DNA of 64,000 nt, taken from Ammoniphilus sp. YIM 78166 (lineage in GTDB: Bacteria > Bacillota > Bacilli > Aneurinibacillales > RAOX-1). A program made the position numbers and the translations under genes. This document shows, piece by piece, positions 25,405 to 33,247 of the stretch. The stretch covers positions 682,001 to 746,000 of the forward strand of contig NZ_SDLR01000003.1 in assembly GCF_004522215.1 (NCBI RefSeq), in the 5' to 3' direction. A model generated the notes under the pieces. It saw only the letters and a program-made list of their open reading frames with translations, made no database searches and was not told the DNA's origin. Within the stretch, counting starts at the first letter, position 1; the number at the start of each line of letters is the position of its first letter.

Positions 25405-26892
25405 CTAGGAGGCTGGCTGCATTTTATTTATCAGCTTTATCATCCGTTTGGCATTAGCTGTAAAGGCTGTGAGAAAGGCCTGTATTCGCATGCGAAACAG
25501 ACCACGGTATTTAGCCCTGGTCAGCCCGAGATATCTTTTCAATTCTGCATTCTTATGCTCAATTGTAGGACGAAGTTTCATATGGGCTTTAAATTCGTCG
25601 GTCGCTTCAAATTCGATGTGTTCCTTATATTGATCCGCGAGTAAACGGACGGAAAATGTTTTGCTCTTGGCACCTGGTTTGTAGCAACCCTCTTGGAAGG
25701 GACAGGTTTTACATTTTTCCACATCGAAAAAGAACACGAGAGAACGGCTATGTCCAGACGTTTTACTACCTTGGATCGCCTTCCTTACACTATGTTCTCC
25801 AGCTGGGCAAATCACAAAGTCAGCATCTTTGTTATACTCAAAACCTTCCTGTTTAGGTCCACCATGATGTACGATCGGATTTAACGGAATGACAGCCAAG
25901 ATGTCCTTTGACTTTAATTCTGCTAAGTTGTCTTTTCCTGAATAGGCGGTATCTGCTTTTAGAATATCTACTTCCACACCAGAATCGAGCGTGTGACGTA
26001 GTAACTTAGAGAGCTGCTTACCATCGTCTTCATTTCCTCCCGTCACTTCAAGCGCTGTTATGATCTCTTCTCCCTCTACCATAGCTAGATGTTCTTTAAA
26101 TCCATAGAAAGATTTCGTGTTGCTTTTCCATCCAAAACGAGCATCAGGGTCAATGGCGGACATCACTCCTTTATTTGCAAGTAACCGCTCATCTTCTACA
26201 ATTTGTTTGGCTATGCTTACTTTTTCGGAAATGGCTCCTTCGTGATCAGGGAGAAGGGTTTCAACCGTTTCCCCTAATTCAGCTAAATAGCGAAGCATTA
26301 TTTTTTCTGCATCCGGCTGGTCTTTTTCTAGTTTAGGTGCTTTAGGCAACTTTTTTTCTAACTTAGGATGTTTTTTGCTCACGGCACGAAATAAACGTTT
26401 CGCCGCCTGTTGAAGAACTTGAAGAGGCTTCTGCTTTTGGGTAGAAGCCAAGGTGTGAGTAGAATCTAAGATAACGGATTTGGATTTGATCAATCCTTTA
26501 TCTATACATTGCTTAACGATCTCTTTTAGTAGATCTTCGACCCGGCTTGCACCCAGACGATGGTTACGGAAGCGAGAGAGTTGAGAGGGATCTGGCAGAG
26601 TGTCCTCTGGATTTAAACCGAGGAACCATTTGTAAGCTAAATTCACTTGAGTGTCCGATATGACGCGTTCGTCGGAAAGGTCGTACATGGTTTGCAGAAA
26701 GAGCAACCGAAATAAGAGCTCGGGTTCTGTAGCAGGGCGACCATAATACACACAGTAGGATGCTTGAACCATCTCGTGGATAAACGAAAAGCTAACCACT
26801 TCGTTGATTTGGCGGAGAATGTGATTTTGGGGAATAAGATTATAGAGTTCCGCATGAAAAGAGGCTTGGGCTTGCTTCGATGAGTACAACAT
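25405..26892 (-). CDS. IS1182 family transposase
   Basis: The 495-aa product is full length for the family. The N-terminal DUF772-type region (about 30-110, with DLSDERVISDTQVNLAYKWFLGL) is followed by a DDE-type catalytic domain: VILDSTHT (first Asp, about 142), VDILKADTAYSGKDN (second Asp, about 315) and a terminal Glu in RPTIEHKNAELKRYLGLTRAKYRG (about 440). A Cys-containing insertion CKTCPFQEGCYKPG is typical for the IS1182 group. No frameshift is seen, so the element may be active. Confidence 0.95.
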   Translation of the reverse strand: MLYSSKQAQASFHAELYNLIPQNHILRQINEVVSFSFIHEMVQASYCVYYGRPATEPELLFRLLFLQTMYDLSDERVISDTQVNLAYKWFLGLNPEDTLPDPSQLSRFRNHRLGASRVEDLLKEIVKQCIDKGLIKSKSVILDSTHTLASTQKQKPLQVLQQAAKRLFRAVSKKHPKLEKKLPKAPKLEKDQPDAEKIMLRYLAELGETVETLLPDHEGAISEKVSIAKQIVEDERLLANKGVMSAIDPDARFGWKSNTKSFYGFKEHLAMVEGEEIITALEVTGGNEDDGKQLSKLLRHTLDSGVEVDILKADTAYSGKDNLAELKSKDILAVIPLNPIVHHGGPKQEGFEYNKDADFVICPAGEHSVRKAIQGSKTSGHSRSLVFFFDVEKCKTCPFQEGCYKPGAKSKTFSVRLLADQYKEHIEFEATDEFKAHMKLRPTIEHKNAELKRYLGLTRAKYRGLFRMRIQAFLTAFTANAKRMIKLINKMQPAS

Positions 26893-26971
26893 TTTATTCT
26901 TCTTCCTTTTTTCTTTTCATTATAACAAAAACCAGCACCTGTAAATGCTGGTTTTACAAAATTTGTATTCG

Positions 26972-26986
26972 TTTTGCAGGGCTCTC
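26972..26986. repeat. Right inverted repeat of the IS
   Basis: TTTTGCAGGGCTCTC, reverse complement of the left end over 15 nt. Confidence 0.85.
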
Positions 26987-26992
26987 CCCTTA
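26987..26992. repeat. Target site duplication, right copy
   Basis: CCCTTA directly after the right inverted repeat. Confidence 0.8.
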
Positions 26993-27008
26993 GGGACCCT
27001 TTTTACTT

Positions 27009-27377
27009 TTAGATGACAAAAGGCAGTGAAAGAGCAAGAATAACATATAGCGGGAGAGCAATTCTGCTATACGCTAATCCTGCACCGTATCCTGGATAAC
27101 CATAGCCTATGCCCGGATAGCCTATGCCTGGATAACCAACGCCTGGATAACCCCATTGCACTTGCTCCACTTCAGCTTTCCTGGGTTTACTGGCCTTGGT
27201 AAGTTTCAAATCTTTGTTTTTAGTTGAAACATAGCCCGCCCCCGGTCCGACTAGCTGCATGATCACCTCGCGCTGTGTTACATCCTGTACAATCCCGTAA
27301 TATCTTCTTCCTCCAATACACTCGGCTATAACTTGTTTGCCTACAAATTGTCTGGCGAAAGCATGTGATACTGGCAT
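27009..27377 (-). CDS. Small protein with Sm-like N-terminus and Gly-Tyr-Pro repeats
   Basis: The 122-aa product has an N-terminal part (about 8-45: FVGKQVIAECIGGRRYYGIV, then QREVIMQL) that resembles a small beta-barrel of Sm or SH3 type. A repeat of GYPGV/GYPGI units follows (about 75-95), and a C-terminal hydrophobic helix ends the protein. Such GYP-rich, membrane-tailed proteins occur among Bacillales sporulation genes; the neighbouring YjcZ-like genes fit. The ATG at 27377 follows AGGAGAGGTGACCAC; the frame is open further upstream without signal. No exact family is recognised. Confidence 0.6.
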   Translation of the reverse strand: MPVSHAFARQFVGKQVIAECIGGRRYYGIVQDVTQREVIMQLVGPGAGYVSTKNKDLKLTKASKPRKAEVEQVQWGYPGVGYPGIGYPGIGYGYPGYGAGLAYSRIALPLYVILALSLPFVI

Positions 27378-27582
27378 GTGGTCACCTCTCCTCTTAGTAT
27401 TACTGTAGTCTATTGCTATTCCTGCACTCTTGACTAAACGGATGTTTATATACCCAGTCAAAATGATCAAAATATGCTCGTGCGGATTTTCAGGATTTGA
27501 CAGGATATGACGTTCCCCTGTCATCAGTCATGAATATTCTAGAGGATAAGGATATTGAATTTATAGTCGAGGGGGAAGGAAC

Positions 27583-28233
27583 TTGCACCATCGTTTAATT
27601 GTTAACAAGCGTTCCACTCTTTCACATCCTGTTAATTATGTCGTGCGAATAGTCGATAGGGTTAAAAATAGTGTGGTGTCTATACAGTCTTTTCGCAGTA
27701 CACCGGGTGGTTCGGATCAGCCCGAGAATATAGGTACAGGCTTTATTATCCATCCGGATGGATACTTCTTAACAAGCGAGCACGTAATTGGGAGTTCTCC
27801 CTATGTTCGAATCCGCTTTATCGACGGTCGTGAATATACAGTTAAAAGAGTCTGGGCAGACCGAAAGCGAGATTTATGCATAGTTAAGAGCCATACCCTC
27901 TCCCGATTCTCCCCTCTTCCTCTAGGATCTTCCAGTCAAAGCAAACTCGGGGAGATCGTAATTGCCGTAGGGAATCCATTAGATTTGGGGCAGAGCATCA
28001 CCGCCGGGATCATCAGTGGAAAAAAACGATCGATTCGTACAGAAGATGCTTCCTACCAAGATTTACTCCAAACCGACTGTGCTATTAATCCCGGAAACAG
28101 CGGTGGCCCCCTCTTGAATATTAAGGGTGAGGTTATTGCGGTTAATTCTTTTATTGCTCAAGATTACCAACGTATAGGCTTTGCCATTGGAATTGATGGA
28201 ATTAAAAAAGTCTTATCAAAAATAAAGATATAG
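27583..28233 (+). CDS. Trypsin-like serine protease, HtrA/DegP-like without PDZ domain
   Basis: The 216-aa product has a complete chymotrypsin-type catalytic triad: His in LTSEHVIG (about 67), Asp in RKRDLCIVK (about 98) and Ser in GNSGGP (about 174), with VGNPLDLGQSITAGIISG as in HtrA proteins. Unlike HtrA it lacks an N-terminal membrane segment or signal peptide and lacks the C-terminal PDZ domain, so it should act in the cytoplasm of the mother cell or forespore. Start is a TTG after GAGGGGGAAGG. It sits among sporulation-type genes, which suggests a role in spore formation, but this is inferred from position. Confidence 0.82.
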   Translation: MHHRLIVNKRSTLSHPVNYVVRIVDRVKNSVVSIQSFRSTPGGSDQPENIGTGFIIHPDGYFLTSEHVIGSSPYVRIRFIDGREYTVKRVWADRKRDLCIVKSHTLSRFSPLPLGSSSQSKLGEIVIAVGNPLDLGQSITAGIISGKKRSIRTEDASYQDLLQTDCAINPGNSGGPLLNIKGEVIAVNSFIAQDYQRIGFAIGIDGIKKVLSKIKI

Positions 28234-28344
28234 GGTGTCACAAGTTAAAAAATTCCGCCTTCGCTATCGCCATCTATCTATACACTTGAGATAGAGCCGA
28301 ATATACTAGAGTACGTTAAACGATAAAGGAGGTCGTGAAAACAA

Positions 28345-28521
28345 ATGGGATTCCCGGGTTATGGTTTAGGTTGGGGGTACCCCGGCACTGGACTAGGTTA
28401 TGGAGCAGGTCTTGGCTTTGGGGCTATTCCAGGCTGCGGTATAGCTGGATATAGCATTGGATATGTACTGGTATTATTCATTCTGCTTATCATCATCGCT
28501 CGACCTGGATTCTGGATCTAG
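28345..28521 (+). CDS. YjcZ-like sporulation membrane protein
   Basis: The 58-aa product is Gly/Tyr-rich at the N-terminus (GYGLGWGYPGTGLGYGAG) and ends in a membrane helix followed by ARPGFWI. The helix LVLFILLIIIA plus a RPGF tail is typical of the small YjcZ family, which is induced in sporulation. A perfect ribosome binding site AAAGGAGGTC precedes the ATG at 28345. A terminator follows at 28533. Confidence 0.72.
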   Translation: MGFPGYGLGWGYPGTGLGYGAGLGFGAIPGCGIAGYSIGYVLVLFILLIIIARPGFWI

Positions 28522-28532
28522 ATTAAAGCATA

Positions 28533-28555
28533 GCCTCCTGCTACGGAGGCCTTTC
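28533..28555 (+). terminator. Intrinsic terminator
   Basis: GCCTCC (28533-28538) pairs with GGAGGC (28545-28550), followed by CTTTCC. Confidence 0.6.
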
Positions 28556-28561
28556 CTATAA

Positions 28562-28597
28562 AAAACAAAGGACTCCAATGCTTACCGATTGGAGTCC
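28562..28597 (-). terminator. Intrinsic terminator of the 35-aa gene
   Basis: GGACTCCAAT (28570-28579) pairs perfectly with ATTGGAGTCC (28588-28597), followed on the minus strand by TTTGTTTTTT. Confidence 0.8.
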
Positions 28598-28625
28598 AGA
28601 TAACATTTCCGTTTACTCTCCTATC

Positions 28626-28733
28626 CTAGTAGAAGAAACCAGGGCGAGCAACGATAACAAGAAGGATATAAAGAACCAGAATGAACCCAATTCCGTATCC
28701 CCATCCTCCAGCAACAGGTGCTACACAGCTCAT
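28626..28733 (-). CDS. YjcZ-like sporulation membrane protein (35 aa)
   Basis: An ATG at 28733 after AAAGGGGGATGG opens 35 codons. The product (MSCVAPVAGGWGYGIG, then a hydrophobic helix FILVLYILLVIVA and the tail RPGFFY) matches the YjcZ pattern and is similar at its C-terminus to the 58-aa protein encoded convergently at 28345-28521. The two genes face each other with terminators between. Confidence 0.72.
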   Translation of the reverse strand: MSCVAPVAGGWGYGIGFILVLYILLVIVARPGFFY

Positions 28734-28929
28734 ACTTCCATCCCCCTTTCCCTTATTTACTTTATTCTATGCATTTTCTTGAAGATGGTTTGGACTCATA
28801 CCCAACTCTAGACAACAAAGCAGATAAATAGACCAGGAATTTGGGCTTCTTAAACACGGGATTTCTGTACCTTCCTTTAGGCTCCTCACATAGTCTAATT
28901 AGGAGTAAAAGGAAAAAGGAGTGAGTCTT

Positions 28930-29328
28930 TTGATTTGGGACAGAAACCAACCTCAAGCCCCCCCTCAATACCCGACACATTTTCAAAATCCCTACATGGC
29001 TCCAAGACCCTCGTTCCCACCATCGCAACCACCAACACCACAGAGCACTCCAGGGCTGCCGAACCTATCGATGCAAAACATACAAGGGCTTATTAACAAA
29101 ATGGGTGGCATTGATGGATTGATTAAAATGGCCGGTGAAATCCAAAAGCTATATCAAACTGCACAGCCGATTATTAATTTAATGGCTGGACTCCTAGCAA
29201 AGCCGAGCTCCTCCGAGTCTGACTCTACCGCTATAAGTGAACCGCCCGAGAAACGACCCAAGAGGAAGAAACGGCCTGCTAGCAAAAGGAAAGGAAGACC
29301 TAGAAAAAAAGTAAAAAGTAGAACTTAA
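28930..29328 (+). CDS. YqfQ/VrrA-like Pro-rich protein
   Basis: The 132-aa product has a Pro/Gln-rich N-terminus (about 5-45), a helical middle (LPNLSMQNIQGLINKMGGIDGLIKM, then QTAQPIINLMAGLL) and a Lys/Arg-rich tail (about 100-132). This order matches the YqfQ (VrrA) family of spore-forming bacilli, which has a variable Pro/Gln-rich repeat region. A TTG at 28930 lies 8 nt after AAGGAGTGAG and is preferred to a GTG at 28921. A terminator follows at 29343. Confidence 0.65.
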   Translation: MIWDRNQPQAPPQYPTHFQNPYMAPRPSFPPSQPPTPQSTPGLPNLSMQNIQGLINKMGGIDGLIKMAGEIQKLYQTAQPIINLMAGLLAKPSSSESDSTAISEPPEKRPKRKKRPASKRKGRPRKKVKSRT

Positions 29329-29342
29329 GCTATACTTACCCT

Positions 29343-29371
29343 GGGCATCTAATAGGAAGATGCCCTTTTTC
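29343..29371 (+). terminator. Intrinsic terminator
   Basis: GGGCATCT (29343-29350) pairs with AGATGCCC (29358-29365), followed by TTTTT. Confidence 0.85.
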
Positions 29372-29380
29372 ATGCTGAAG

Positions 29381-29405
29381 AAAAAAAGAGCCTTAACGGC
29401 TCTTT
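29381..29405 (-). terminator. Intrinsic terminator of the SpoVIF-like gene
   Basis: AAAGAGCC (29385-29392) pairs with GGCTCTTT (29398-29405), followed by TTTT on the minus strand. Confidence 0.8.
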
Positions 29406-29419
29406 CCTTTATTATCCAA

Positions 29420-29683
29420 TTACTTTTTATTCATTTTTTTGGCGATATCGTTTAATTGATTTTTAGAGACCCCATTTTTTAGTAAGGCTGAGATTAGACT
29501 TAGCGGTGATCCACCTTTTGCAATATTCCTAAAGTCTTTAGCGAATTTTTCCACTTCTTCATCAGAGAAATTTTTACCCGCTTCCTTTGAAGCTGCCTTA
29601 ATCACTTTCTTTAACGTTTTTTCATCCGTTAATTTATCCGGGGGAACACTTTGCACCAACTTAATGATCGTATTAATATCCAT
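29420..29683 (-). CDS. SpoVIF-like stage VI sporulation protein
   Basis: The 87-aa product has the SpoVIF layout: a helical N-terminus, then DEKTLKKVIKAASKEAGKNFSDEE and a basic C-terminus ending KKMNKK. SpoVIF is needed for late coat assembly in Bacillus subtilis, acting on GerE-dependent steps. The ATG at 29683 lies 8 nt after AAAGGAG; upstream codons up to 29710 are less well placed. It is followed on the same strand by nothing; the next gene upstream (29764) is also spore-like. Confidence 0.72.
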   Translation of the reverse strand: MDINTIIKLVQSVPPDKLTDEKTLKKVIKAASKEAGKNFSDEEVEKFAKDFRNIAKGGSPLSLISALLKNGVSKNQLNDIAKKMNKK

Positions 29684-29763
29684 CTTCATTTCTCCTTTCT
29701 CTTCATTCATTCAGTCGAGGGTGACCTTATATCCTATGTTGAAGCAGATGGTTTGGCAATGGT

Positions 29764-30327
29764 CTATAGTACTTTTTTCAGCAAGGCTTGGATTGAGGGA
29801 TTATCAAGGACCTTGAGCAACTCAGTATAATCAGAGACTCTGGTCTGGTTTAGATTTCCTGTATTAGCCGAGGGATTTGTTGGGGGTTGACCTAGTTGGA
29901 ATAAAGATTTGACTGTAGGATGTTGGAAAAGATTCAGCATTTGATTAAGCTCACCCATCCAATTCCACTGAGGAACAGCGCTGGAGTTTGAATTTGATTT
30001 CCGTGTGTTGCTATTGTTTCTTCTTTGGTGCAAGAAAGAATTCACAGTCGAGTCCTGTAAAAGATCTTCGAATTCAGTTCCATTAGGTGACCAGACGTTG
30101 CGTGAAGAATTCCTCTTGGGAATAGGTTGATGTTGGGTCGGTGAATATAGAATATTCTTCTTGCGAGATCTCTGTGATTTTTTTCTTGAGCTTTTTTGAT
30201 TGAGTTTTTCTACTTTTTTTTGGGTATCCTTCATCGTTACTCTTATATGGTTAATGGATGATTCCATCCGATCTAGTCGAGTTTCAAATGTTGGTTTTGT
30301 ACTCATCCCTTTCTTTTTGGCTTTCAC
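29764..30327 (-). CDS. Basic, Asn/Ser-rich protein, probably spore-associated
   Basis: The 187-aa product has a coiled-coil-like N-terminal third (about 10-45), a basic Arg/Lys stretch (SRKKSQRSRKK, about 46-57), an Asn/Ser-rich middle (about 95-120) and C-terminal helices where LFQHPTVKSLFQLG and LDNPSIQALLKK resemble each other and a third segment near DSTVNSFL; these may be degenerate helical repeats. A GTG at 30327 follows a perfect AAAGGAGGTGATC and is preferred. No named family is recognised. It lies directly upstream of the SpoVIF-like gene. Confidence 0.55.
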   Translation of the reverse strand: MKAKKKGMSTKPTFETRLDRMESSINHIRVTMKDTQKKVEKLNQKSSRKKSQRSRKKNILYSPTQHQPIPKRNSSRNVWSPNGTEFEDLLQDSTVNSFLHQRRNNSNTRKSNSNSSAVPQWNWMGELNQMLNLFQHPTVKSLFQLGQPPTNPSANTGNLNQTRVSDYTELLKVLDNPSIQALLKKVL

Positions 30328-30475
30328 AGCGATCACCTCCTTTATCTCTCCAAGAACATCACATAATCGACTGTTCAGCTTCTCGTTTCTTTTTACTATA
30401 CGTAGGATAATGCCTTCTTGTATGTACGCCTGCCCAAGAGTTGAATATTCTTTAGAAATAAGGCTAATGAACTAG

Positions 30476-30503
30476 AAAAACACCGCTCCTAAGCGGTGTT
30501 TTT
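30476..30503. terminator. Intrinsic terminator of the ABC transporter operon
   Basis: ACACCGCT (30480-30487) pairs with AGCGGTGT (30492-30499) with A and T runs on both sides, so it works in both directions; the minus-strand operon ends just before it. Confidence 0.85.
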
Positions 30504-30512
30504 CTATATGGG

Positions 30513-32306
30513 CTATTCGGTGGCTTTCTTTAAGAATCGTTCATCAACAAATCCATCGAGATTAAAGGGCTGCTTAATATATCCGGATTTTGCCGTCATT
30601 TCTGCAAAGTCAATTAGCGTCCTCTTCTCAATTTGGTGGGTAAATACAACCCTCTCAAAAGAGGAATCTACAACATCAGCTGGCAGTTCTTTGTTTACAA
30701 GCAGCTTGAGCTGTTTGTTCACTGCCACTTTTGTTTCTTGAGGGTGCTCGGCAATATAATGAATGACCGCAACATGGGCCTTAACAAAATCTTCCACAAT
30801 TTTAGGGTTCTCATCCACAAAAGATTGACGTGCAATAAGAATCGTCGTAGGATAGTCCCCATTTTTCCATATTTCCTTACTGTCCACAAGAATCTTAGCC
30901 CCCGCTTTTTTTATAAGCTGACTTCCCCATGGCTCAGGAACAATGGCTGCATCGATTTGCTTTTGAGAAAATAAAACAACCATGTCAGCTGGTGCGCTTT
31001 GTAGGATTTCGACCGTTCCGCCCTTTTTTACGTCTTCTAGTCCCGATTCCTGCAGAACATGTCTTAGGTGAATGTCCTGTGTGTTTCCCAGCTGAGGAAC
31101 AGCCACCTTTTTACCTGATAAATCACGTACACTTTGAACATTGGCCTCTGGCGAGACTAGTAAAACACTTCCTCCGTCGGTTGAGCCTGCAATCATAATC
31201 GCCCCTGCCCCTTTAAGATGGTTCGTCAAAGCAGGTCCTGGACCAACATAGGCCATATCAAGCTGCCCCGTGGAAAAAGCCTCCATAAGGGATGGTCCCG
31301 CATCAAAGTGTTTTGCCTCTAACTGCAAGTCACCAAGTTCCTTCTCCAGCATTCCAGTTTCTAAGCCAACAAGAACTGGAGCATGGGTGATGTTAGGCAA
31401 AAAGCCAACTCTAACAGAGTCCTTTTCTTTAGCGTATGGATTTACCCCTATAAGCAACAACACAATTACCGTTGCAGCGATACTGATAGGAACCCATTTT
31501 TTCTTTCCTTTCGTCTTAGAGACAATTTTTTTACCGCCGTCACTTTTTAGCCCCCAGCGGACAAGCGTGGTATGCTCAAGCTTCTTGAAGAGAAGATTGT
31601 CCACGAGATACCCCTGAACAGCAATCACGATAATCACAGATAAAACAAGACTCATATCTCCAAGACTTCTTCCTACCATCAGAACCTGACCCAATCCTGT
31701 TCCACTACCAATTAATTCACCTGCTAATAGAGCCCTCCAGGCAAAAGCCCAGGCCACGCGCATTCCTGTAATCATTTGCGGGATCGTCGCAGGGATCATA
31801 ACTTTGGTAAAAAGCTGGATTCCATCCAAGCCCATCATACGTGCCGCAGAAACATAGATAGGTTGAACGCTTCGCAACCCACTCTCAATATTCAGTGTCA
31901 TCGTCCAAGTTGCTCCCAGCGTTACAACAAAGATGATGGCAAGGTCTCCAATTCCAAACCACAGAATGGCAAATGGCAGCCAAGCGATACTTGGTATCGT
32001 CTGCAGAGCCATTATTGCCTTTCCCAAAGTATCTGAAAGCAAGGCGAACCTAGCGAGAAGTATGCCTAATATAATACCGATAATAACAGCAATCACATAA
32101 CCAATTAATAATCGTTTAAGACTGGCTCCCACGGCTAGCAATAAGGTTTGATCCATAATTCCGGCCCAAAACGTATGAGCCACTTCCATTGGACCAGGAA
32201 AAAGATAGGGTGGCCAAACCTCGAGTCTAAATACCGCTTCCCATAGAATGAGTATCGTTAGTAGAAAGAACCCTGCTCTTAAATTCGTACGCGTCATCCA
32301 CTTCAT
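30513..32306 (-). CDS. ABC transporter permease fused to its substrate-binding protein (SsuC-SsuA type)
   Basis: The 597-aa product joins two subunits. Residues about 1-255 form a SsuC/TauC-type permease with six membrane helices and the coupling motif AARMMGLDGIQLFTKVMIPATIPQ. A linker (KIVSKTKGKKKW) and a seventh helix (about 270-288) lead to an SsuA/NrtA-type binding domain (about 297-597, starting VRVGFLPNITHAPVLVGLETG). The extra helix places the binding domain outside the cell. Related systems import sulfonates, nitrate, taurine or thiamine precursors; the substrate cannot be fixed. The ATG follows AAAAGGTGATGAAGC and lies inside the end of the ATPase gene. Confidence 0.88.
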   Translation of the reverse strand: MKWMTRTNLRAGFFLLTILILWEAVFRLEVWPPYLFPGPMEVAHTFWAGIMDQTLLLAVGASLKRLLIGYVIAVIIGIILGILLARFALLSDTLGKAIMALQTIPSIAWLPFAILWFGIGDLAIIFVVTLGATWTMTLNIESGLRSVQPIYVSAARMMGLDGIQLFTKVMIPATIPQMITGMRVAWAFAWRALLAGELIGSGTGLGQVLMVGRSLGDMSLVLSVIIVIAVQGYLVDNLLFKKLEHTTLVRWGLKSDGGKKIVSKTKGKKKWVPISIAATVIVLLLIGVNPYAKEKDSVRVGFLPNITHAPVLVGLETGMLEKELGDLQLEAKHFDAGPSLMEAFSTGQLDMAYVGPGPALTNHLKGAGAIMIAGSTDGGSVLLVSPEANVQSVRDLSGKKVAVPQLGNTQDIHLRHVLQESGLEDVKKGGTVEILQSAPADMVVLFSQKQIDAAIVPEPWGSQLIKKAGAKILVDSKEIWKNGDYPTTILIARQSFVDENPKIVEDFVKAHVAVIHYIAEHPQETKVAVNKQLKLLVNKELPADVVDSSFERVVFTHQIEKRTLIDFAEMTAKSGYIKQPFNLDGFVDERFLKKATE

Positions 32307-33066
32307 GCTTCATCACCTTTTCTATTTCTTCGCGCAATACTTCCATAATTCGAAATTCAATGTCCACTAACTCATTCGTCATCATTCTAGGTCTGGAGGC
32401 TTGTATATTAAACTCACTCTTGATCCTTCCAGGTCTTGTTGAAAATACTAAAATGCGATCCGATAACGTTACCGCCTCACGGATATTATGGGTAACAAAA
32501 ATAATACTTTTATTCGTCTTGATAAGAATATCCTCGAGTTCCGCATGGAGAAGCAATCTGGTCTGTTCATCAAGAGCTGAGAACGGTTCGTCCATCAATA
32601 GAATTTCAGGATCCATAGCGAGCGCTCTCGCTATAGATGCTCTCTGCTTCATTCCGCCCGATAACTGATGAGGATAGTGGTCCACAAACTTCGACATGTG
32701 AACCATCGCAAGGTAATATAACGCTTTTTCTTCAATTTCCTTCAGATTGAGTTTCCCGGCCGCCTTAAGCCCAAAGGAAACATTCTCCATGACCGTCATC
32801 CACGGAAAGAGGGCGGCTTCCTGAAAGACCATCATTTGTTCTTTCACAGGCCCTAAAATAGGTTTTCCCTGAATCTGGATTGTTCCTGATGATGCCTTTT
32901 CCAACCCCGCAATAATCTTCAGAACGGTTGATTTACCACAGCCGGATGGACCCAGTAGAGAAACAAATTCACCTTTCTTCACTTCAAACTGAATGGAATC
33001 GACAGCTTGAAAGGTTTCCCCATTTTGCTTATAAAACTTGCTGATATTATCTACTTGAAGTAACAT
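32227..33066 (-). CDS. ABC transporter ATP-binding protein, SsuB/TauB type
   Basis: The 279-aa ATPase has Walker A GPSGCGKS (about 39-46), Q-loop VFQEAALFPWM, signature LSGGMKQR (about 140-147), Walker B ILLMDEPF (about 160-167) and a switch His in VTHN. The LFPWMTVMENVSFGL phrase is typical of sulfonate/nitrate/taurine importers. Its last 26 codons overlap the start of the permease-SBP gene by 80 nt in another frame, giving a C-terminal tail longer than usual. ATG after GGGAGGGCCTG. Confidence 0.92.
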   Translation of the reverse strand: MLLQVDNISKFYKQNGETFQAVDSIQFEVKKGEFVSLLGPSGCGKSTVLKIIAGLEKASSGTIQIQGKPILGPVKEQMMVFQEAALFPWMTVMENVSFGLKAAGKLNLKEIEEKALYYLAMVHMSKFVDHYPHQLSGGMKQRASIARALAMDPEILLMDEPFSALDEQTRLLLHAELEDILIKTNKSIIFVTHNIREAVTLSDRILVFSTRPGRIKSEFNIQASRPRMMTNELVDIEFRIMEVLREEIEKVMKHEVDDAYEFKSRVLSTNDTHSMGSGI

Positions 33067-33192
33067 CAGGCCCTCCCCTTCTTATCCAATCTATAATCAT
33101 AAAACCCTATAAAAATACTTGGGATTATTCATGTGTTTAATAGGAATTATATTGAGAATCACGCGATTCGTCAAGAATAAATTAACGCAAAG

Positions 33193-33230
33193 AAAAAACG
33201 ACGAATCCTTGCACAAAAGGACTCGGTCGT
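33193..33230 (-). terminator. Imperfect terminator of the GntR gene
   Basis: ACGACGAATCCTT (33198-33210) pairs with AAGGACTCGGTCGT (33217-33230) with two mismatches or bulges, followed by TTTTTT on the minus strand. Confidence 0.65.
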
Positions 33231-33247
33231 TTATCTGAAACAAGTCA

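Larger units (their letters stand above)
25313..26986 (-). mobile_element. IS1182-family insertion sequence, complete (1674 bp)
   Basis: The element is bounded by 15-bp perfect inverted repeats GAGAGCCCTGCAAAA (25313-25327 and inverted 26972-26986) and by a 6-bp direct repeat CCCTTA. It carries one intact transposase gene. Hairpins flank the gene inside the element (about 25387-25425 and 26929-26957), as often seen to insulate transposases from outside transcription. Joining the flanks removes the element and restores a perfect 8-bp terminator stem AGGGTCCC/GGGACCCT with loop CCTTA and a T tail, so it inserted into the loop of a terminator hairpin. Confidence 0.9.

Noticed and set aside
27009-30336. 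CRISPR array or tandem DNA repeats in the GYP-rich genes
   Set aside because: The repeats are short coding repeats for Gly-Tyr-Pro, not spacer-separated repeats.
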